Positions 22,806-34,830 of a stretch of 64,000 nt of DNA are shown piece after piece. The notes under the pieces are model-generated. The model was given only the letters and a program-made list of their open reading frames with translations, had not been told where the DNA came from and did no database searches. Origin of the DNA: Prostheceraeus crozeri (lineage: Eukaryota > Platyhelminthes > Polycladida > Euryleptidae); assembly GCA_907163375.1 (NCBI GenBank), contig CAJQUW010016881.1, forward strand, positions 496,001-560,000, given 5' to 3'. Each line of letters starts with the position of its first letter. The first letter of the stretch is position 1. The translations under genes and the position numbers were made by a program.

Positions 22806-24166
22806 ATATTCTCCTCACTCCCGGTATTCGCGCAATCTTCGCGCGTGTTATTCGTGTTTTTGTTAATTTGTGGCGGTAACATTGAAGTCTCGACACTATG
22901 TACATAAGTTTGTGAAGTCGTTTTCCTTCCTTTATGGCATGCATTGCTCAACAAATATTTATCGAATGTTTTCAATGAATTGTTTATATATAAAACTGGC
23001 TGTTTTCAGATAAGAGGAATAGAATAGTGCACCAGGTGGGAGCTGGAAGGCAAAGTAGGCATTTAATTGTTCGTCTAGTACCTAAACATGAATTTTATGT
23101 GAAGAAAAAGGTGTGCGTTCATCTGAATATAATGCAAGGACTGGAGACGGGTTGAAATAAAAGGCTCACAGGCAGAGAAGGAATTGCTTGAAGACTGCTG
23201 TAGATGCACATATAACTGATGAGCTCCACCTAGACATTAGTCGCTCTATACCCATTCGCATAATCTAAAACACGGCAAGTGAACTAAAAACAAAAAAACT
23301 CCAGATTTGACAGATTACTGGTTTTAAACTTAAAGCTCTGCACTAACACATTATTAATAATGCATTAATTAACAGAAGTCAGTGGCGATACTGAATATTT
23401 TAAGATTCAGTGATTAGAAGTTTACAGTTGGTCTAGCTTGCATTATTTTTTTTAAAGTTTGATTTACCCAATTCCTATTAAAATTTAGAGCATGTGACAC
23501 GTCTATTTTGACTCGAAATAGCTGTAACTGCCCTATTAATTGATGCGAAACCGATACTCTATTTGTAAATGACTGGGAAAGCACGATAATAAGTCAGAAC
23601 ACACATAAAAGGTCTCAAACAAGGCATGAACAGTCTTGATAATTGCCATAATAGAAGTATTGCAAGTAAATCATGCACATACATCTGCAGTATGAAGTGT
23701 ATCATTAAGTGATATTTCCTAGCTTTGTCTCTTTTGGTCTTCATCAATCACATTTTATCGAACATTCCTGTAGGGGTGTTGGTATTTGCCGTTTCTTCTA
23801 TCAGTCCTGAAATAAACATAATTATGCACCGATTGAATCAAACCATTTGACGTTATGACATTTGAAATCATTTGCAAATCTAATACAGAATTGTCCTCAG
23901 ACTTGAACAATTTTAAGCATAAAAATTCTGTGGCAGCCTTAGACACTGCGGTTTGCTCTACAATGCGTCGGGTTCGTCAGTGCGGCTCGGAGTGGCCCAA
24001 CTACAGGTTAAGATATCAAGAAGTAGCACGCTATAGCCTTTATGATAATCAGCAACATGGCAAACCCACGATAAATAGACAGAGCAGCCCGTTGTGCAGT
24101 CCTTCAGCTTGTTCAGCCATTCCAGATAATTTAAGCTACTTTGTGCCATTTCGACGTACTGACGAG
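22806..24166. other. 3' flank of LSM14, plus an unassigned ORF
   Basis: Mostly non-coding. An ATG-started + frame at 23855-24241 (128 aa, ending FNTYNHRSYC) has no recognised domain and overlaps inverted repeats at its right end. It is not called as a gene. Confidence 0.4.
23156..23161 (+). terminator. Polyadenylation signal, probably of LSM14
   Basis: AATAAA 351 bp after the LSM14 stop codon, in a 3' UTR-like AT-rich stretch. The first canonical hexamer seen on this strand after the gene. Confidence 0.5.
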
Positions 24167-24434
24167 CCATTGTCTACTTATCCATTGTCCATTACCATGC
24201 CGTCATTTTTCAATACTTATAACCATAGAAGTTACTGCTAAGATCATAGACTTCTAAATTGCAGAAGAATGTTATGCTACAGGAAGTCTATGGATAGATG
24301 TAGATGTATATAAGTAGACAATGGAAATACCACATGAGATTTCTCGGTAAGTAATGGACAAATCGTCGTCAGCTAACGCGGCCTCTGATTTGTACATTAC
24401 TTACCTTGAAATTTCATATGGTATTCCTACATTG
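24167..24434. repeat. Cluster of three inverted repeats
   Basis: Three structures overlap. (1) ccattgtctacttat at 24167-24181 pairs perfectly with 24310-24324. (2) Inside it, catagacttc and gaagtctatg (about 24246-24295) form a 10-bp stem. (3) 24316-24434 forms a long hairpin with arms of about 45 bp (around ggtaagtaatgnacaaatc) and a loop of about 18 nt. The last is of pre-miRNA-like size but could equally be a small MITE. Confidence 0.6.
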
Positions 24435-27400
24435 TAAGGAGAAAAGAGCAGCGTCTACTACTGCGAAGGAATTTTTGTGCTTAAATACTTCAAGTCTGAG
24501 GACCTTTCTATTCTACGCCCAGGCGAACTGGTACTCTATGATCTTCGCAATTAGCAAATCTGTTACCTGGCTATGTTCATAGTTCGAATGTCAAAAAGAA
24601 ACTATGAAATTATAGAAATTTTTTCTCTTATATCCAATGAAAGAATAATTAATAACTGTGGCACAAGATCACACAAACCTGCGGTGTGGGGAACTCCCAT
24701 AGAGATTTCACTCGGTAACTCTGTCTAGCTGTAAATTATCTCATGTACAAGCATCCGCGCAATTATCACAAACGATGAAAGAGTGAATAGAAACATTGTT
24801 TTTACCCAATCAAGCAGATTTCATTGGGAAGTTACAATGCAAAAATATTCGCGCGATTCCTGGTCATTCAAGAATTGTGCGGAATCGATTAACTGCTCCC
24901 TCCACGGACTGAAGTGCATAATCGCATATGCTAGATCATATATACATGTAGGCTGCATTGTCATCAATGACGACTCTGAAGGATCACAGCAATCTCAACT
25001 GCTAATTTACACGTAGGCACACAATGATGTCATTATTAGTCAATTGTCAACAAATTGTTATGAATCAAATGAAATCACGACACGGCTAGATAATTCGCAG
25101 AATACAGGAAGCGGAAGAAAACAAAAAAATTAAAACAATTATCCTAGGGTATAATCGTGTAGCAAATTAGGTAAGTCTAGTGAGTATAAATATAAATTGA
25201 TACCTAAAATCCCTAATAAATGCCTAAAAAGTTTATATGTTTATGTATGCAGGCCCATGCATCTCTCAGAATTCAGCATTTCGCGTGGACCTGCCTTGTT
25301 GATGCCGGCGTACATAACACTCTTGCATAGACCTGCATTTTATCAATGATATCCTATAACAGTCACATATAGAAATCGGTAATGTTATAGGAGAGAATGC
25401 CAAAAGATGGCGCATAAATTTTGTCAGAAGTTTATCAAAAGACTTCACAGTTCAACAGACTTGAACATTATAATGATATTTGATGAGTTTTATGTCATAG
25501 CATCTAAAAACAACTTGCGTAAATGTTTATGACATAAATCATGTAGCTTTGAATGTACATGTACCGGCAACCATGTGAGATATACGTGCGTCGTCATAAA
25601 GTAGCATAATAAGTTTTTCAGACATTCATTACACGCATTGTAGCATTTCTCAACAGTAGGCTGCTTGTCGACTGTTTTTGCAATTTTGGCTTGAGAAACT
25701 GAAGCATTAGAACAGATGTTACATGAACTTTCGTTAATGAAACTAGATTTTTAATCTGAACCCGTTGACACAATTCTTTAGCTATCAAAATTAAATTCCT
25801 CTGACAAGCCCTACACAGGATTTTACAAATTGATTCTGTGATCATAAAAGAGAAGCAAATTCTACACACACAGATAGAAATTGCATTGCGAAAGCCCGCA
25901 AAACTGAAAAGATCATCTTGACAGTTTTAAGAAAGCGATGTTTTCTTTTGCGTTATAGCCTCTTTTCTCCTATGCTTTTAAGATGTTTAAAACGGATTCT
26001 TAAAATATTTTGCCATTTGTTTAGAAAGCTACCAACCCTGGTTTTAAATCGTTCCATCCAAACGATTGATTAGCAAGTTAGCAGAAGAATTAGTTTTGAG
26101 AGAAAAATAATGTCTCTGAGCTAAAAGTGATATAATTACACAAAAACAAATTGATTTCGGAGGAAAAAGCAATCATGGATGTATGATACACTGAAAAACT
26201 CTCCTGTCAAAAGCCATCAATCTGGTTATCTTAATGTGAACTAGGCATAGACTCGACTAATTATTCATTTCATTCGGAACAGGCCTGCAGTAAAAGGTAG
26301 AATCGCATTGTGCAATAGACACAGACTCTTGCAGTTATCGGATTGAATGTATTCTGTCAGAAAGTAAATATTCTGTTTATCTAATGTAACATCATCTCAT
26401 GAATTTGCTGTTATATAACTGATAACGGTCGCATGGACTGTTGTGCATTTGTATTGGATAATTAACGATTTCGTTAAGTGGTTATCCAATTATTCAATGC
26501 TCGAGTCGTCAATGGATCGATTCAATTGAATTTGAATATTGGTCAATATCAATCTGAACTTTTTTCTGAGTACAATGATTGATTTTTTCGGATTTTTCAT
26601 TTTGCAATGAATATCAAAATAAACATCTCAAATTCTGTACCGCACTCGCTTGAGCAAACCTAGCAGAAGTACGTGGCCGGGACTGTAAAGATACCTTCGC
26701 TTTTGTCAAAGAATTCAAATGATGCCATGCGATCCAAGATTTGATTTGAATAACCATTAAATCCCATCTTTACTATTTGTTCATTCTCAATCTTGCATTG
26801 TGATTGTAAGAAAATGCATTTTTAGCAGACAATTTTGTATTGTCATGCTTGTTATGATATATAAATGTTTTTTGCATCAGTTAGATGAAGTTGTTTCAGA
26901 CGGCCATGGTAAATTTTATATATTTGCTTTTATCCTTGCAGACAAAACTATTTTAATCAATTAAACAGATTTTCTCAGGAATAATTCCTTTCGCAGCTAA
27001 CATTCATAGAACATCAATACTCATAAACTCGCAGCTACTCATAAACTCGTTGCAAGAAATCAAGCATTTTATAGATGCAAGCAAATAAGTCCTTGAGAGT
27101 TTCCTTAGCGCTTGATAGCAACATTTTCAAATGGAATATCATCAGCGCTTTACAAACAATTTCAAAACCGCAGTTATAAACGTATATGATTATCCATCTA
27201 CAAACCGCGTAACTACAGCTATCTCAAACGTTTCTCTGCACCACGCCATGTATATTGATGCTGCGTTGTGACTATGATCATAAATTTTATTAGCATGTAT
27301 TGTATACACATATAAGGATGAGACATAGGTTCTTATTCCTATGCCTTATTGTGATATGCATACCAACGGAAAAAATTCATAAACGAATTATTTGGTGTAA

Positions 27401-28090
27401 CAAAATGAGTAAACAAAATTTGCTTTGTAAAACCAATATGCAGCCACTGAATTTTCAAAAATCCGAAGATAAAATTAGGAAGCCAAATCGTTTCTAAAAA
27501 ATCACTAAAGGAGAAAAATGTTTGGAAGTGTAGGAAGCAGAAGCACAGATTTGATTTGCTGCGAATACATAGGCTATTTCATTTCCTTTATAAAATCCGA
27601 CGCTAGCTGAGATGGTAAGTGCACAGGCATTTATCGCTGATAGCTACTTACTACTAGGATTAATATAATTTAGAAGTTCTAGTAGACCATGCTTACTAGC
27701 TATAATTCAGTCGACAGACATTTTAACTGATATTCAGTCACCCGAAGTTTTGAAAGACGATATAACCCTTAAACCGAAAGAATATCCTGTCTTTCGAGTA
27801 TCTGTCTGGTGAATTATACCGTCTCTGAGGGATTGTATTTGTACAATATTTGCAGTGTAATGAAAAATCGATGTGGATGACTCAAGCCAGGCAGTAGGCA
27901 TTTGCAATTGAACAGGCGAAAGCATGGTCAATGGTACATTGGTTGCCATTATGCTCAAACTGGTCATGTATCGCATAGATTTTCAATCACTTAGATATTT
28001 TTTATGCTATGTAAGGATATATGCACAATTAGGCCAGTTGCGCTTATCTGCTAATAAAAACAAATAATATACGAGAAAGACCACTCAACA
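24435..28090. other. Intergenic, no gene recognised
   Basis: About 3.6 kb of AT-rich DNA before the two-pore channel gene. Only small hairpins were noted: tttatgtcata/tatgacataaa around 25487-25540, and ttggataattaacg/cgttaa..ttatccaa around 26454-26490. No exon with convincing splice signals and no repeat pair within the window. Confidence 0.45.
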
Positions 28091-28216
28091 ATGGCAAACA
28101 CTATCGCCATTCTCATTTGCCTGGCGTGGTCTGGCTGTTTCATGTATGTCAATGATTTGCATAATCAGTCATTACACAGGACAATTGCGCGCCTACAGCG
28201 TGTGTTGAACACGTAG
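28091..28216 (+). CDS. Upstream ORF (41 codons) before the two-pore channel
   Basis: ATG at 28091 to TAG at 28214-28216, ending 56 bp before the channel's start codon. The peptide begins with a hydrophobic stretch (MANTIAILICLAWSGCFMYV) and ends basic. If the channel mRNA starts upstream of 28091, this would act as a uORF. It may also be chance. Confidence 0.25.
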   Translation: MANTIAILICLAWSGCFMYVNDLHNQSLHRTIARLQRVLNT

Positions 28217-28272
28217 CACATACAAATTACCATTCCGTATAACACATTCGATCTGAGGTGTGCACAAGAAAC

Positions 28273-30729
28273 ATGTCCGCCAGCGACATACAGGAAACGG
28301 CTCACAAGGTGTCTGTTTCCGAGATCGTTCATGAAGAAGAGCGAATCGTCACATATTCGGTGATTCCAAATCCGAATTTCACCCTGGAACAAGTGACCAC
28401 AGTTACTGACAGTTCAGAAAAGATCAGTTCTTCATCTCTTGTGTTGTCCTCGATCCTAATTCGCGATGCAAAAGTTGGTCGGCTGGTCAGCTGTCGAACG
28501 GATGAGAAATCACAAGCTCTTTATCTTCTCTACAATCATCCTTTATTGATTTTGGCTGTGTACATTCTGTTGGCACTGTTACATCTCCATTGTCTTTTCG
28601 AAGCTCCTGCAGTTGCTAATTTATCAGTGCATTTCGGTATTGTAATCGGATTGGAAATTGTTTATATCACATGCTTGGCTGTTCGGTTCGTTCATAGTTA
28701 TTCTTTTTCGGAGAGACATGTGTTTTGGAGGGACAAGAAGAACTGGGTTGTGTTGACTGTATTGATATTATTCTTTCTTGATATTCTATGCTACATTATT
28801 TGGTCAGCAATTATGGGAAACAAGAATGCGAGGCGCTGGTCAAGGATCCTCAGACCTCTTCTTTTGATAAATTTTGCAGAAATGCGTCAAGTGCGCTGTG
28901 CGTTCAGAAATATTCGAAGAACTCTCATCAAGATTTTGCCTGTGATAGTATTATTTATTTTCTTCATCATCGTATTCGGTTTGTTGGGACTGAAGCTATT
29001 TAAAAGGCATCATTTGGTGTATCCGAATGGTCTTCCGTATTTCGAAACATTTCTTGGTGCAATTTGGAGTTTGTTTGTCCTAACAACTACCGCAAATAAT
29101 CCGGACGTGGTTCAACCAGCTTACAATCTCAGTCGATTCACTTTCATCTATTTCTTTTTGTACATGATTATCAATTTCTTTTTAATCATGAATATTCTGT
29201 TGGCAATTATCTACAACGTTTATCGGCACAACCTCAGTCATGAAGTTCAAAAATCTGTTTTCATCCGCCGACGACTACTTACAAAGGCATTTGATTTGGT
29301 TTCCATAAAGTATGAAGATAAATATATAGTGACGAGAGACGTTTGGCATCGACTGGTTACCTGTTGTTATCCGTCTTACAGTAGAGAGCGAAAAGATGTC
29401 CTGTACGACGTTTTACGGGACAAATCCGAATTTGTGGAGAAGTATCATTTTCTTAATGTTGCTGCATTACTCAATCTCTCGATTGAAGAAGTACATACCA
29501 CGAAACTGTTTTGGGAGATTTATATCCCTAAAATTTACAACTCAAAAGTGAGTCGTTTCATCCGTACGGTGGTGAAACATCGAGGATTTCGAATCGTCTT
29601 TGACTTTCTCATCATCACCAACGCTGTGTGTATCGGTCTGGGTATAGACGCTGCAGAATGGGCCTTCTTAAGTCTTTTCCTACTCGAAATATTGCTGAAA
29701 CTTTATGTTCTTGGTTTGAAACGATTTTTAAAAGATTCTTGGAATATTTTTGATACAGTTGTGATCGGAGCAGCTTTTGTTGCAACTGCAATAGAAGCAA
29801 TAGACAAGGCAGAGACTGTGGAAAATTATACGATTGATATCATATTGGTATTAAGAGTTCTTCGACTTTTGAAAATCATAGGCAGTATCAAGCAATTCAA
29901 GGTCATTATTACTACGGTTGTCAATTTGGCTTCTTCGTTTGGAGTCTACGCACTGGTGGTATGGGCATTTTATTATGTGTTTGCCATTTTGGGATTAGAG
30001 CTGTTTCAAGGACTGATTCATGCAAATAGCACCTTCTGCGGTAATGACAAATTAAATGGTACCGAATTCGCAAGACTCAATTATTGTAGCATCAATTTCA
30101 ATGATGCTGTCGGCGCTTTCGTTCTTCTATTCCATCTTCTAATCGTTAATCAATGGCATGTTATAACAAGTGGATTCGTCGCTGTTACATCTCAATGGTC
30201 GATGCTGTATTTCTTTTCAATCATTTTCACCTTCACTTTTGTCATTATGAACATTGTGGTCGCCTTCATCATTGAGGCCTTTCTTTTGGAATATCGATTA
30301 ACAAAAGGCGAGCGCGAGACTTCTATAGAGAAGAGAATCAAAGAGTTAGGAACAGTGCAACGTTACGATTCAGAGGAAAGTAGCTCATCAGGAACTCAAA
30401 TTGCGTGCTGTTTTCATAATAAAAAGAGTTCTAAAACATCTGCGGAAAATCCTTCGTTTGAAGCCTCAGATTCCAATGAGGCAGCTAAAGATAGCCACGA
30501 CCAGGTGGCAAATGATCGGATTGAGTTATCAAGAGGAAAATCACCTTGTATGATTCAATTCAATCTTCGAACATCAACGGCTAAAAGTGTTGATACTTTG
30601 CTCCAGCATATGTTCGAGCATGAACTTGGGGCCGACGATGTTGGACCAGATGTCCCGTTAGAAGATTTGGATAGACATGAACTCCCGGAAAGTACAGTTG
30701 AAAATGTCATTCGAGGTGAAAATTTCTGA
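28273..30729 (+). CDS. TPCN: Two-pore channel (TPC2-like endolysosomal cation channel), intronless
   Basis: 818 aa. TPCs are two-domain voltage-gated-channel relatives of endosomes and lysosomes, gated by PI(3,5)P2, NAADP signalling or voltage, conducting Na+ and Ca2+. Domain I (about 85-320) has six hydrophobic segments and the family hallmark filter I, TTTANNPDVVQPAY (about 271-284). The I-II linker carries the Arg-rich SVFIRRRLLTKAF typical of TPC2. Domain II (about 425-675) has its S4 (LVLRVLRLLKIIGSIKQFK, about 526-543), two glycosylation sequons in the luminal loop (NST at about 585, NGT at about 595), and filter II reading IVNQWHV (about 624-630), where vertebrate TPCs have VNNW. The start is the first ATG of the frame (28273); the frame also has a GTG at 28258. 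There is no intron across 2.4 kb, unlike the many-exon TPC genes of most animals. AATAAA lies at 30892. The linker favours TPC2, but TPC3 is not excluded. Confidence 0.95.
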   Translation: MSASDIQETAHKVSVSEIVHEEERIVTYSVIPNPNFTLEQVTTVTDSSEKISSSSLVLSSILIRDAKVGRLVSCRTDEKSQALYLLYNHPLLILAVYILLALLHLHCLFEAPAVANLSVHFGIVIGLEIVYITCLAVRFVHSYSFSERHVFWRDKKNWVVLTVLILFFLDILCYIIWSAIMGNKNARRWSRILRPLLLINFAEMRQVRCAFRNIRRTLIKILPVIVLFIFFIIVFGLLGLKLFKRHHLVYPNGLPYFETFLGAIWSLFVLTTTANNPDVVQPAYNLSRFTFIYFFLYMIINFFLIMNILLAIIYNVYRHNLSHEVQKSVFIRRRLLTKAFDLVSIKYEDKYIVTRDVWHRLVTCCYPSYSRERKDVLYDVLRDKSEFVEKYHFLNVAALLNLSIEEVHTTKLFWEIYIPKIYNSKVSRFIRTVVKHRGFRIVFDFLIITNAVCIGLGIDAAEWAFLSLFLLEILLKLYVLGLKRFLKDSWNIFDTVVIGAAFVATAIEAIDKAETVENYTIDIILVLRVLRLLKIIGSIKQFKVIITTVVNLASSFGVYALVVWAFYYVFAILGLELFQGLIHANSTFCGNDKLNGTEFARLNYCSINFNDAVGAFVLLFHLLIVNQWHVITSGFVAVTSQWSMLYFFSIIFTFTFVIMNIVVAFIIEAFLLEYRLTKGERETSIEKRIKELGTVQRYDSEESSSSGTQIACCFHNKKSSKTSAENPSFEASDSNEAAKDSHDQVANDRIELSRGKSPCMIQFNLRTSTAKSVDTLLQHMFEHELGADDVGPDVPLEDLDRHELPESTVENVIRGENF

Positions 30730-30891
30730 TTTTAGACTTATTTGTGATTTGAATGAAATATTTACGTATTTTGTCTTAGCAAAAATACGGCTTCTATAAT
30801 TCATCAGAAAATATAGCCTATGTAGATATACATAGATGAAGCAGGGAAGTAAAAGCAGCAATTTTAAGTTCAGAAAATTAAATGCAAGTGA

Positions 30892-30897
30892 AATAAA
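30892..30897 (+). terminator. Polyadenylation signal, probably of the two-pore channel
   Basis: AATAAA 163 bp after the stop codon of the channel gene, a normal distance for a short 3' UTR. Confidence 0.55.
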
Positions 30898-31582
30898 ATA
30901 GGGATGAAGAAATTCATCTAGGCGGTTGCATTTTTGTGCAGGCTGTTAACCACCGAACTGCCGATCTTTTTATTCAAAGTTTAAGGGAGAAAGCGAATCT
31001 ATACGTCAAATGTGCATCATGTTTTATATTTAGGCAAGGAAAAGTGCCAAAGAACTGAGATGATATAAAAATTGGGTAGCTGAGTAAATAAAATAATTGA
31101 AAAATATTGTAGCTCATAACAGTTCAACTGTACAGCTAAGATGACAAAAAACAAAAAGTTAGATAAGAAATTTTCCGAACAATGCATTTTAAGAATACAC
31201 CAAATTAAATGGCATAAAACAGCAAGACCCAAAACCTAAAAGAAAGGAAAGCTGACAACCGGACGCCATCTCAATGTAAAGGAATAGGTAGCCATGCGAC
31301 TCAGTGTTCATGATCGGTCGCTGTCGGGTGATCAGTGTTGCTTCTGATTCAAAGTGAATCCGTCACACGTCATGTAGCTAAAAAAGTCGTCAAAGTTGCA
31401 CTGACAACAGCACTACAATGCGCGGTCAAAAATTTCTGATAACGTTGTTTTGTATTCACTGATCATCAATCCCAAGTGGCGCCTGAACTCTCCGGCACAT
31501 TTCTCCTTAAAAACTGCAGTATTTTTTATCATTAGCTCTGATTTTGAATAGCCATCAAGAAATTATTGAATCGAACGTTCAA
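30898..31582. other. Intergenic, nothing recognised
   Basis: AT-rich sequence between the channel gene and the hAT-type element. No supported feature. Confidence 0.45.
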
Positions 31583-31590
31583 ATAAGGAC

Positions 31591-32268
31591 CAGGGATGCG
31601 GACTCCGGCCTATAACTAGACCCGAAATAATATAATACAAGCAAATTATTTATTCTCGTGCATAGCTGTCATTGTCTTGATGTCAACTTTCTCCGTCAAA
31701 TGAAAGTACAGAGATAGCAGTGCATACAAAGCTTATAATAGTTGAGGGAATGAACTGTAACAGTGAATAAAAGGATTTCCCTTTCATTCGGTGATTTAGT
31801 AGAGAAGACAAGCCTTCCTAGCCTCGATCACACCTACGCACCAAAGGTCACATCAGAGACAAAAATGAAATACTAGTTTGGTAAGAGAACATTACCTCTT
31901 ACCCTCACGTTAATCGTGTGTGATGGCTCCTCTAAAGCGCATATTAAAATCGAAAGTGTACTCATATTTTTTGGAGAAGGATGGGAGATTTTCCTGCCTG
32001 GTAGAGACTGGAGAAAAGCCGTGTGAAGCACACATCAAGAACATGGGAAGGGCCGAGTCGCATGTATCCAACTGAAAGCCACATCTGATCAACTATCATC
32101 GAAAATGATTGATAACTGATACCATGATCCCTAAATATAGTTTTAGGTAAGCCTATAATAATCTATGATGTAGGCTACCAGTTCTTTTTCAAAAAAACTT
32201 GGCTTATATACTTGCCACCCGGAGACGGAGTCGGATTCCTATCAAAATGATAGGACTCCGCATCCCTG
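31591..32268. mobile_element. hAT non-autonomous element, family H1, copy a (678 bp)
   Basis: Begins cagggatgcggactccgg and ends ctccgcatccctg (inverted termini). It is flanked by a perfect 8-bp target duplication ATAAGGAC (31583-31590 and 32269-32276), the hAT signature. The interior at about 31924-32080 still reads as the N-terminus of a hAT transposase with a BED-type zinc finger (MAPLKRILKSKVYSYFLEKD, then SCLVETGEKPCEAH, then a stop). This is an internally deleted derivative of an autonomous hAT. The same family is at 59247-60019. Confidence 0.92.
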
Positions 32269-32399
32269 ATAAGGACTAAAGACCGTTTAAGTATCTGACT
32301 TACCAACGCTTTGAACTTATTACTTAAAGTTATGTAGCATCTTAAGCAGTACACTTCGGCCAACATTTTACAATTGGCTATCTGTTTAGGCTATTGATT

Positions 32400-32630
32400 T
32401 AAATAGAATAATTAAATATTGAGTTGTGTCCTTAGTTGACAAATGGAAGCAGATCTGAATAGCTGCCATTCCATCCAATATCAGGAATCATCAACAGGCC
32501 TAGTTCACATCTCTCAACATCGACACAACTGCCCATATTAAAGTTACAGCCATACCCGGTTAAATTTGAGATTTGCAGTTAACAAGTTAGTGAAATTTAA
32601 TGAATACCCGTTGAAATTTCACCAACCTAT
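32400..32630 (+). repeat. Dispersed repeat family R2, copy a
   Basis: About 230 bp, inverted relative to the copy at 41135-41365, at roughly 80 percent identity. Shared blocks include gcagatctgaatagctgc, ggaatcatcaacaggcctag and ctctcaacatcgacacaact. At its right end lies a small palindrome gtgaaattt...aaatttcac (32590-32622) whose inner segment is flipped relative to the other copy. Family unknown. Confidence 0.7.
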
Positions 32631-33658
32631 TAATAGCAAAACTATTGACTTAACTAACAAATGCATGACTTTCTGTTAATTTTACTTCAAGTTGTAGGTA
32701 ATGAATATGTGTAGATTCAGCATATTTTAGTCATCATAATTAATCAAGACAGATTATCACCATTTAAACTGTTAATGCCCAATGATTTGACTCTATTTTG
32801 AGTTTTGAAAACCCGTGGAGGTCTTGGAACCCTTTTGTGATTTTGCTATTCTTATGATTCAATCATTCCCAAAAAATTCAATCGCAACAAATTTGGCGCA
32901 TGTTTGTTCGATTGGTGGCATCAGTTTTCACAAGTCAGTCATCTTCTTTTAAAAATAGCAGTTTAAAATTTGTATTCCTTTTTTTAAATAATGATTTTTT
33001 TTGTATTTTTTGTGAAAATTGATGGCTGATGACTTTGAAAAGCGATCTTTCTTTTTTTAATCAGTTATCGCAAGGAAACGTTTAAAGTATATTTTATTGC
33101 ATTGAAGTTGCTGAATACAACTCAAATAGGGATGTTTGCATGTAAATTGTGCATTCATGGTCTGCTAGTATGAAAATATCAAGACGTATATTTCTCAAAC
33201 AGAGAACACGGTGATGATTGCATGAGAACTATGATAATAATGAATATATACAAGCTGATGAAAGCGTAATGACAATAAATGATGTGATGTTATGACGTCA
33301 TTACACATGATAGGACACTAGAAGGAGACATTTTATCCTAACACTAATGACATTTGGTCAATCACTGCATCAATCACGGCTTGAATGTTATTGGAGATCA
33401 TGAATATTTATCAATCTAAACGGTCTGATATCATATTGAGTTTCATTTTATTTGTGGCGTCCGAAAATACAATTCTCTCCTAGTTTATGAAACACCATAA
33501 TGCAGCACGGAGTAATTTACATGACAAGGAATCTTACCTGAAATGGAGCATGCAAATCGTCGAGCAAACTTCTTACACACTTATGTTCCGGACCTCGAAA
33601 AGCTTACGAATACCTCTAGTTGCTAGCTATTAACAGTCACTGCTGATCCAAACAAGTT
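32631..33658. other. Intergenic, nothing recognised
   Basis: AT-rich with T-runs around 32960-33060. No gene or element supported. Confidence 0.45.
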
Positions 33659-34423
33659 CACTCGACTCTTGATATAAGCGACGCCTTGGGACCGGCTGTT
33701 GTCATCGTTTATATCGAGAGCTGGCCACATATGCATCAATTCGGCAGGACCAACCTGCCGTGTCGCTTACATCGAGAGATCGCCATTATCGAGAGCGCGG
33801 TAATTATGGGTCATCTCCCCCAGGTTTTCTCATTTGTCTATAATCTGCTAGAATGAATCAATCATCACCAAATTTCAAGTGGACGTACTTAAGTATATTT
33901 TCTACCTACATACAACAATTTGTGCAGATCGGACAAGTACTTTTTGCATTAGAGACGATAACGTGAAGCGTAGCGATATCAACAGCTTGATCTGACTTCG
34001 TCTGTTTGACGCATAATTGTTACTCGTGTGTGCATTGTTCTCTCTCCCTCTTCGTCTCATCCACTGCTATTTGAAATCTTCCCACGACCACCACTTTGCC
34101 ACACCTTTTTAAGTTAAACATGTTTGTTAAACACGAGTTGTCGGGAAATAACTTTATTGACCTCAGGTGATTTCTGCTCAGACGATGAGGTCAGAAGAAC
34201 TCAGATCAAGCTGCAGCAACGCTTCACTTCAAGTTATCGCTCCTAATTCAAAAAGTACTTCTCTGATTTGTACAAATTTTGGCATGTGGGTAGAACATAT
34301 CCTCACTTGCGTGGACTTGAAGTTTTGTGACGATTGATTCATTTTTACGGAATTTAGAGAAATTTGAAAACGTGGAGGAGATAACCCATAAGTACCGAGA
34401 GCGCTTATATCGAGAGTCGACTG
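33659..34423. mobile_element. Fold-back DNA element with pogo/Tigger-like ends, 765 bp
   Basis: The left end cactcgactcttgatataagcg and right end cgcttatatcgagagtcgactg are inverted and resemble pogo/Tigger (Tc1-mariner) termini. Inverted similarity continues far inward: 33768-33830 pairs with 34355-34400, and 33845-34010 pairs with about 34180-34345. Most of the element can therefore fold into one imperfect long hairpin with a loop of about 170 bp. The left arm carries extra sub-repeats of atcgagag. There is no transposase and no clear TA duplication at the left edge. Confidence 0.75.
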
Positions 34424-34822
34424 CATAAAAGAGTTTGTGATGCATGACTCTCTGTCCATCTTTAGTAATTACAGTGTTTATGTATCGATCGCGGATGAAT
34501 GAAAATGATAAAGGAAATTTCATATTTACTTTATCAGTGGTTCATAAGGATAGCACACAGACTACGTCATATGCCATAAGCCATCGTTGGGAAGTTGCGT
34601 CAAGATCCTCCAAAGGCCAAGAGCCATTAATCATTTTGATAACTTTTTCTCATGATAGATAATATAAGCAGTCAGAAGAAGAAAATGTATGATATTTTTC
34701 CAATTCTTGTACGAACACAAGCATAAAGAACGGCGCGCTGTTACACCGTCGGTTCTGTTGAAAATCATTGCCAAAGGATTCTCAAAAGGATGATTATTGA
34801 CGAGACGAAGGATTTCCTGTGT
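34424..34822. other. Intergenic, nothing recognised
   Basis: About 400 bp between two elements. Open frames on both strands have no recognisable motif. Confidence 0.4.
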
Positions 34823-34830
34823 GGGAGGAT

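Noticed and set aside
23855-24241. 128-aa ATG-started open frame
   Set aside because: No motif, overlaps inverted repeats at its end, and no splice or polyadenylation context.
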